Assembly (NCBI GenBank): GCA_016718265.1
Contig: JADKDZ010000002.1
Location: 483,938-547,937 of the forward strand
Origin: Uliginosibacterium sp.
Lineage (GTDB): Bacteria > Pseudomonadota > Gammaproteobacteria > Burkholderiales > Rhodocyclaceae
Reading direction: 5' to 3'
Length of the DNA: 64,000 nucleotides
Position numbers and translations under genes: made by a program. Of the stretch, positions 59,084 to 64,000 are shown piece by piece (the first letter of the stretch is position 1; every line of letters begins with the position of its first letter). The notes under the pieces are model-generated. The model did not search any database. It was not told where the DNA came from and saw nothing but the letters and a program-made list of their open reading frames with translations.

Positions 59084-60486
59084 AGAACTTTTCCAGGGTT
59101 CATGATTCCTGCCGGATCCAGAAGCTGTTTGATGCCTCGCATCATCTCAAGCTCAATGCCGGACTTGTAACGCCGGATTTCATCGCGCTTCAGCTGCCCT
59201 AGCCCGTGCTCAGCGGATATTGAGCCGCCCAGACTCGTCACTATGTCATGAACGATCTGGTTAGCCTCAGCACTCCGTGCTATGAAGGCTGTGTTCTCGG
59301 CAGCGTTGAACCGTGAGAGGTTGTAGTGAAGGTTGCCGTCACCGGCATGACCAAAAGCGACGATGCGAAGCGGGCCAAAATGTTCAGCCAGGGCGGAACC
59401 GGCCGCGTCGAGAAATTCCGGGATCCGACTGACCGGCAAGGAAATGTCGTGCTTGACGCTGATGCCCTCGATCTTCTGCGCCTCCGAAATCCATTCGCGC
59501 AAAGCCCAAAGATCGGCCATTTGCGCGAGGCTCGCGGCTACGGCCGCGTCACTGATCAAACGCTCCTCAAGTGCGAGCCCAGGATGTCTTCCAGCAAGAC
59601 TTTTACGCCCCCCGCAGGATCGCTGTCACCGAGCTCAATCAAGGCATACCACGGCGCCCGCTCAGCCAATGGGGAAAAAACGCCGGGCATATGCTGAACC
59701 ACAAGATCGAACGCTGCTTCTCCGATAACTTCAAAAGCTGACAAGCGCTCTGCTGCACGAGCACGCATCAGACCGAGCAGCGCGATCGCCGCCACGGGAG
59801 AAGCCAAGGCAACCCACGCCACCGCACGCGAACGCGGCATGGGAAGCAGCTTGAGTACCGCAGCGGTAATAATGCCTAGCGTACCTTCCGAACCAATGAA
59901 CAGTTGCTTGAGATCGTAGCCGGTATTGTCTTTGCGTAAGCCGCGCAGCCCATTCCAGACGCGTCCGTCAGGCAGAACAGCTTCGATCCCGAGCGTTAGC
60001 TCACGCATGTTTCCGTAGCGCAATACCTGCACGCCACCGGCATTGCAGGCAAGGTTACCGCCTATCTGACAGGTTCCTTCAGATGCCAACGAAAGAGGAA
60101 ACAGGCGGTCGACGTCATGCGCTGCCGCTTGAACGGCCGCCAAGGTGCAGCCAGCCTCCACCGTTATCGTGCTGTTTGCGCCGTCTACGTCAAGAACTCT
60201 GTTCATTCTGGACAGCGACACGACCACCTCTCGACGCCCCATCCGGGGTACGCCGCCGCCGACAAGACCTGTATTGCCACCTTGCGGCACCATGGCAAGT
60301 TGATGCTCAGCACAGGCTTTGACCACAGCAGCCACCTCTGCTGTAGAAGCAGGGCGCACCACACAGAGTGCCTCTCCGAGGTAACGCCCTCGCCAGTCCG
60401 CCTCATAGGGAAACAAGATCAGCAGGCTGGGTCAACACGTACCCATCACCCAAAATGGTACGAAACCTCTCCAGGACTTGCTGCAT
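59080..60486 (-). CDS. FAD-binding D-2-hydroxyacid dehydrogenase (GlcD/D2HGDH type), two frameshifts
   Basis: The restored enzyme is about 468 residues. The PCMH FAD domain has MVPQGGNTGLVGGG and QIGGNLACNAGGVQVLRYGN; the C-terminal domain has FGHAGDGNLHYN and SAEHGLGQLKRDEI with the substrate His residues. Relatives oxidise D-lactate, glycolate or D-2-hydroxyglutarate. One extra T-type base at 60411-60413 splits the first 20-odd residues, and one missing base at about 59573-59575 splits the C-terminal third. ATG 60486 is the likely start; GTG 60525, overlapping the rimO stop, is an alternative. Confidence 0.88.
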
Positions 60487-60521
60487 TCCTGGCTCGTCAG
60501 CCGGCGCCGAAACGCTTCTTT

Positions 60522-61873
60522 TCACGGCTCATCCGAATAGACCGGCTCAGCGTACAGGTCAGGCACATCGCAATCCGTCACCCGCACACGATAGAACTTG
60601 CCGACCTCCATATCGTGACCGTCGGGTACGTAGACGAGGCCGTCAATGTCGGGGGCGTCACCCTCAGAGCGGGCAATTGCGCCCTCCTCGTCAACATCGT
60701 CGACCAGCACCACGATCTCGCGCCCGATTTTCGCTTCCAGGCGTTGCGTCGAGATGTCCTCCTGCAAAGCCATCAGCCGCGCTTTGCGTTCCTCACGAAT
60801 TTCTTCTGGAACTGGATCAGGCAAGGCGTTTGCAGCAGCCCCTTCAACGGGCGAATACGAGAAACACCCCACACGGTCCAAACGCGCTTCTTCAAGGAAC
60901 TGCGGCAATTCTTCGAATTCCTGCTCGGTTTCACCCGGAAAGCCGGTAATGAACGTGCTGCGAATCGTCAGATCCGGGCAGATCTCGCGCCAACGACGGA
61001 TGCGCTCAAGGTTGTTCTCGGCGCTGGCCGGACGCTTCATCAGTTTCAGGATGCGCGAATTGGCATGCTGGAACGGCACATCAAGGTAGGGCAGGATCTT
61101 GCCTTCCGCCATCAAGGGGATGATGTCATCCACGCTCGGATACGGATAGACGTAATGCAGACGAACCCAGACATCCAGTTCGGAAAGCGCCGTACACAAT
61201 TCGTGAAGCCGCGTCCCGACCGGACGCCCTGCCAGAAACCCGTGCGGTACTTCACATCGACGCCATACGCACTGGTGTCTTGCGAGATGACCAGCAGTTC
61301 ATTCACACCCGCCTTAACCAGCGACTCAGCTTCCTGCATCACTTCATGAATGGGGCGAGACACCAGATCGCCGCGCAACGACGGGATGATGCAGAAGGTG
61401 CAACGGTGATTGCAGCCTTCAGATATTTTGAGGTAAGCGAAATGGTCCGGCGTCAAACGAACGCCTTGGGGCGGCACGAGGTCGGAGAATGGATCGTGCG
61501 GCTTTGGAACGTACTGATGAACGGCAGACATGACTTCTTCAGTCGCGTGTGGCCCAGTCACAGCCAGCACCTTGGGATGAACTTGTTCGACAATCCCCTT
61601 CCCTGCTGCGTCCTTCTTGGCTCCCAGGCAACCCGTGACGATCACCTTGCCGTTCTCATTCAGCGCTTCGCCAATCGCGTCGAGCGATTCTTCGACTGCA
61701 GCGTCGATGAACCCACAAGTATTCACGATGACCAGGTCGGCACCATCGTAGTTCGGCGCCACTTCGTAGCCTTCGGCGCGTAATCGGGTCAGGATATGCT
61801 CGGCGTCCGTGGACGCCTTCGGGCAGCCCAGACTGACAAAACCAACTCTCAGGGTTGTTGCTTCCAGATTCAA
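60522..61873 (-). CDS. rimO: Ribosomal protein S12 methylthiotransferase, frameshifted
   Basis: This radical-SAM enzyme adds a methylthio group to Asp of ribosomal protein S12; the restored length is about 450 residues. The UPF0004 domain has VGFVSLGCPKA and NTCGFID, the radical-SAM site is GCNHRCTFCIIP, and a TRAM domain ends the protein. The frame breaks at 61227-61229: one added base makes GFWQGRPVGTRLHELCTALSE continuous. I chose TTG 61873, where GAGGAAG is well placed and the family sequence begins; a frame opening at 61912 runs through the upstream terminator. Confidence 0.94.
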
Positions 61874-61893
61874 ATTATTCTTCCTCAGTAAAC

Positions 61894-61922
61894 AAAAAGC
61901 CTGCGACTGCAACGCCGCAGGC
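61894..61922 (-). terminator. Rho-independent terminator of phaR
   Basis: GCCTGCG (61899-61905) pairs with CGCAGGC (61916-61922). On the minus strand it is followed by five T residues (A-run 61894-61898). It lies 36 bp past the phaR stop and just before the rimO start. Confidence 0.85.
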
Positions 61923-61957
61923 TCACACCCCGCTACTCTAGCGCAATCTGAAGCGGG

Positions 61958-62515
61958 CTACGTCTTGTCGCCCCCTGCCGCATCGGTCGGCACCCGGGGA
62001 ACTGAAAGCCGTTGAATATGTTGCGGGTCTGCGCGTCCAGCTGCTCCTGCATCTGCACAAACATCCGCTTGCTCTGCTCCATGTAGGTTCCCATCACATG
62101 CTTTGCATGGCAGGCCCCCTGAAAGTTCAGGAACTGGGTCCATAGATCATTGCTGATCGGGCTGTTTTCTCCGTATAGACTTTTGGCCTGCTCTTGCAAC
62201 ACCCTGCATCTCGGTGAACGCACCGATATTGTTCTCCAGGTAGCGGCCCATGAAACCTTGCATCGCATTGCCGTAAAAACCGGATCATCTGCGCCACATC
62301 ACTGGTAAACACCGGCGCCCCCCGCTGGCCTCCAGAATGATCTGCAGCAGGATGCTGCGCGTGAGATCGTCGCCGGTTTTGGCATCGATCTGCCTGGAAT
62401 TCGTCCTGGTTGGCACCAGATCCCGCACATCCGCCAGCGCGATGTAACAGCTCAAGGCCGTGTCGTAGACGACGATTGGGGTATTTCTTGATGAAGGTCG
62501 GGTCTGTCTAGCCAT
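61958..62515 (-). CDS. phaR: Polyhydroxyalkanoate synthesis repressor, several frameshifts
   Basis: This regulator binds PHA granules and DNA and represses phasin genes. Reading across frames gives FIKKYPNRRLYDT and SCYIALADVRDLV, then AKTGDDLTRSILLQIILE, QAKSLYGENSPISNDLWTQF and KRMFVQMQEQLDAQT, all diagnostic of PhaR. At least four single-base breaks are present (near 62500, about 62480, 62330-62350, and further ones to about 61990). The stop at 61958 (AGGDKT) gives the usual length of about 185 residues. Position downstream of phaB is standard. Confidence 0.85.
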
Positions 62516-62572
62516 GTTTCCCCAAGAATGGTCACGCATCCACCTGCTTGGCCGGATTATAACAGTGACAAA

Positions 62573-62606
62573 ACAACAACCCCGCGCTAACTCGCGGGGT
62601 TGTTGT
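62573..62606. terminator. Terminator between phaB and phaR
   Basis: ACAACAACCCCGCG (62573-62586) pairs perfectly over 14 bp with CGCGGGGTTGTTGT (62593-62606). On the minus strand it is followed by TTTTG. It lies 20 bp past the phaB stop. Confidence 0.88.
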
Positions 62607-62625
62607 TTTCAATAGCAGTGCAACA

Positions 62626-63360
62626 TCAGACCATGTGCAAACCACCGTTGATATTGATCGTCGCCGGTGATGTAGCCAGCTTTGTCCGAGGCCAGATAGA
62701 CACAGAGATCAGCGATTTCTTCCGGACGCCCAAACGACCGACCGGCACCGTCGAGACGATCTGCTCGCGGACCTCTTCCTTGATAGCCAGAACCATTTCG
62801 GCGGTTCCACGTAGCCGAGCGCTTCACGGCACAGCCGTCGCCTTTCTTCGCTACTTCCTGTGCGAGCGCCTTGGTGATCCCCAACAAGCCTGCCTTAGCC
62901 GCAGAAGTAGTGGCTGACCAAACTGGCCCTTCCACCATTCACGGAAGATATGTTGATCACACGCAAATCCACGTTCGGCCATCAAGGGGAGCACCGGTGA
63001 AGTACATTAGGCTACGCTGTCCAGATTGGTCGACAGCACGGCGTCCCATTGATCTTGCTCATCTTGCGGAACACCGCATCACGGGTGATACCAGCGTTAT
63101 TGACGAGACAGTCAATCGGGCCGATTTCAACCTCGATCTTCTTCACCATCGCCACACCTTGCTCATCGTTGGTAACGTCCGCCTCTCGCCAACAAAGAAG
63201 TCGTAGCCCTCTGCTTTGGATTTCGCCTGCTCGACCGCGGGCAGAAAATCTGGCGGCAGACAGTTGGCGACCACTTTCCAGCCATCGTCATGCAACGCTT
63301 TGCAGATTGCCGTACCCAGCCCGCCCATACCGCCTGTGACCAACGCTACATTTTTGCCAT
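62626..63360 (-). CDS. phaB: Acetoacetyl-CoA reductase, several frameshifts
   Basis: This NADPH-dependent SDR enzyme makes (R)-3-hydroxybutyryl-CoA for PHA. Pieces in different frames give ALVTGGMGGLGTAI (N-terminal nucleotide site), DVTNDEQGVAMVKKIE, IDCLVNNAGITRDA, SVNGG, AGLLGITKALAQEVAKKG and TININGGLHM at the end. One added A in the T-run 63351-63355 (plus strand) is needed right after the start codon, and at least five more indels follow. ATG 63360 has AGGTG upstream. The intended length is about 245 residues. Confidence 0.88.
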
Positions 63361-63411
63361 ATCAATCACCTAACGAAAACCTGCTTTATGCACCACTCAC
63401 CTACGCCTATA

Positions 63412-64000
63412 TCAGCTGCGCTCTTTCACGTATCGCCCCGGTGCGAGCTCGATCTCGCCCAGATCAGCGGTTCCCCGCCTTGGCAGGCCCTTGATAATCA
63501 GCTCACCGCTGCGTGCCGCCAGAGCCCAGTCTATCCAGTTCGGCCACCAGCTGCCACGATGCTCCACAGCACCGTCGAGCTTCCATTCATCGCAGTCGCT
63601 GTCGGCGAAACGTTGGTCTGTCGCTGCGTTTATTTTTGGCGGGCGGATTATTGTTTTTGTTACGTGACCACTGGCACCGAGCACAAAACCGATTCCCCGC
63701 CCAGAGACGGCGCCCAAGAAATGAAGTTCGCCAAGGCACGATATGGTCTTCACGCGTTGCGACAAAATAGGCTGGGCAGTAGTCGGACTAAGATCAAGCG
63801 GCAAGCCAAGAACCTTGACTTTCGGGTACGCGCAGGTTATTTTCCAGATAGGTGTTGCGCAGATACCAGGCGGCGAAAGGCGGAGAGATGGTGCTATCCG
63901 AATTCCAATACAGGATATCGAACGCCGACGGTTTGTTTCCCTTCAGGTAATTGTCATTTCTTACATAATTTGCAGACCGAATCATTCGGGCGAAGGCTCG
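63412..64000 (-). CDS. phaC: Class I polyhydroxyalkanoate synthase, C-terminal part, frameshifted
   Basis: This enzyme polymerises (R)-3-hydroxyacyl-CoA into PHA. Only the last 195 or so codons are in the window; the gene continues beyond 64000 and the catalytic Cys lies outside. Recognisable pieces are NYLKGNKPSAFDILYWNSD, AAWYLRNTYLENNLRVP, FVLGASGH (catalytic His region), GSWWPNWIDWA and APGRYVKER at the stop. Several one-base breaks separate these pieces, so the sequence quality here is poor. It precedes phaB by 51 bp. Confidence 0.88.

Overview
The window reads as a betaproteobacterial chromosome segment, most likely Rhodocyclales (genus not determinable here). Support comes from the gene set: a phaC-phaB-phaR polyhydroxyalkanoate (PHA) block next to rimO, a kdsD-kdsC-lptC-lptA lipopolysaccharide operon, divergent bamE/fur, monomeric NADP isocitrate dehydrogenase, and exosortase-A-type accessory genes. 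The DNA is GC-rich. Lower-GC patches, judged by eye, lie at about 2.3-3.6 kb and 49.1-50.0 kb. No rRNA, tRNA or CRISPR array was seen.

Layout. 1-2.4 kb: an IS91-family element with an HUH transposase and a coupled tyrosine recombinase. 2.4-3.3 kb: a perfect 138-bp direct repeat bracketing a small membrane-protein gene. 3.6-20.4 kb: a dense set of stress, envelope and signalling genes. These include a PRC-barrel protein, two CsbD-like proteins, three Crp/Fnr regulators, an MgtA-type P-type ATPase, a KaiC-like ATPase with a diguanylate cyclase, a DUF4398/OmpA lipoprotein pair, an OmpA porin-like protein, a collagen-like lipoprotein, and DUF3309, ElaB/YqjD and BON proteins. 20.6-29.5 kb: one giant gene for a cyclic beta-glucan synthase (NdvB type). 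The contents suggest a coordinated cell-envelope, osmotic and ionic stress programme; this is inference.

29.7-36.9 kb: transport and general genes (sulfate-binding protein, methyltransferase, TIGR01777 oxidoreductase, MFS exporter, uracil/xanthine permease, P-loop kinase). 37-42.6 kb: isocitrate dehydrogenase, then a PLP decarboxylase, acyl-CoA ligase and acyl carrier protein of the exosortase-A type. 42.6-49 kb: argB, nudB, a secreted RNase with its barstar inhibitor, and mfd. 50-57.9 kb: dps, a CPA2 antiporter, kdsDC-lptCA, dapB, bamE and fur. 57.9-64 kb: a cryptochrome-like FAD protein, a D-2-hydroxyacid dehydrogenase, rimO and the PHA block, which runs off the right edge.

Data quality matters for reading this window. 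At least fourteen genes, including argB, rimO, dps, bamE, ndvB and the IS91 transposase, are each broken by single-base indels, often in short homopolymers. In nearly every case restoring one base restores the conserved protein. The last 2 kb (phaR, phaB, phaC) carries several such breaks per gene. I read these as uncorrected sequencing errors and annotate the genes at full restored extent, giving each break position.
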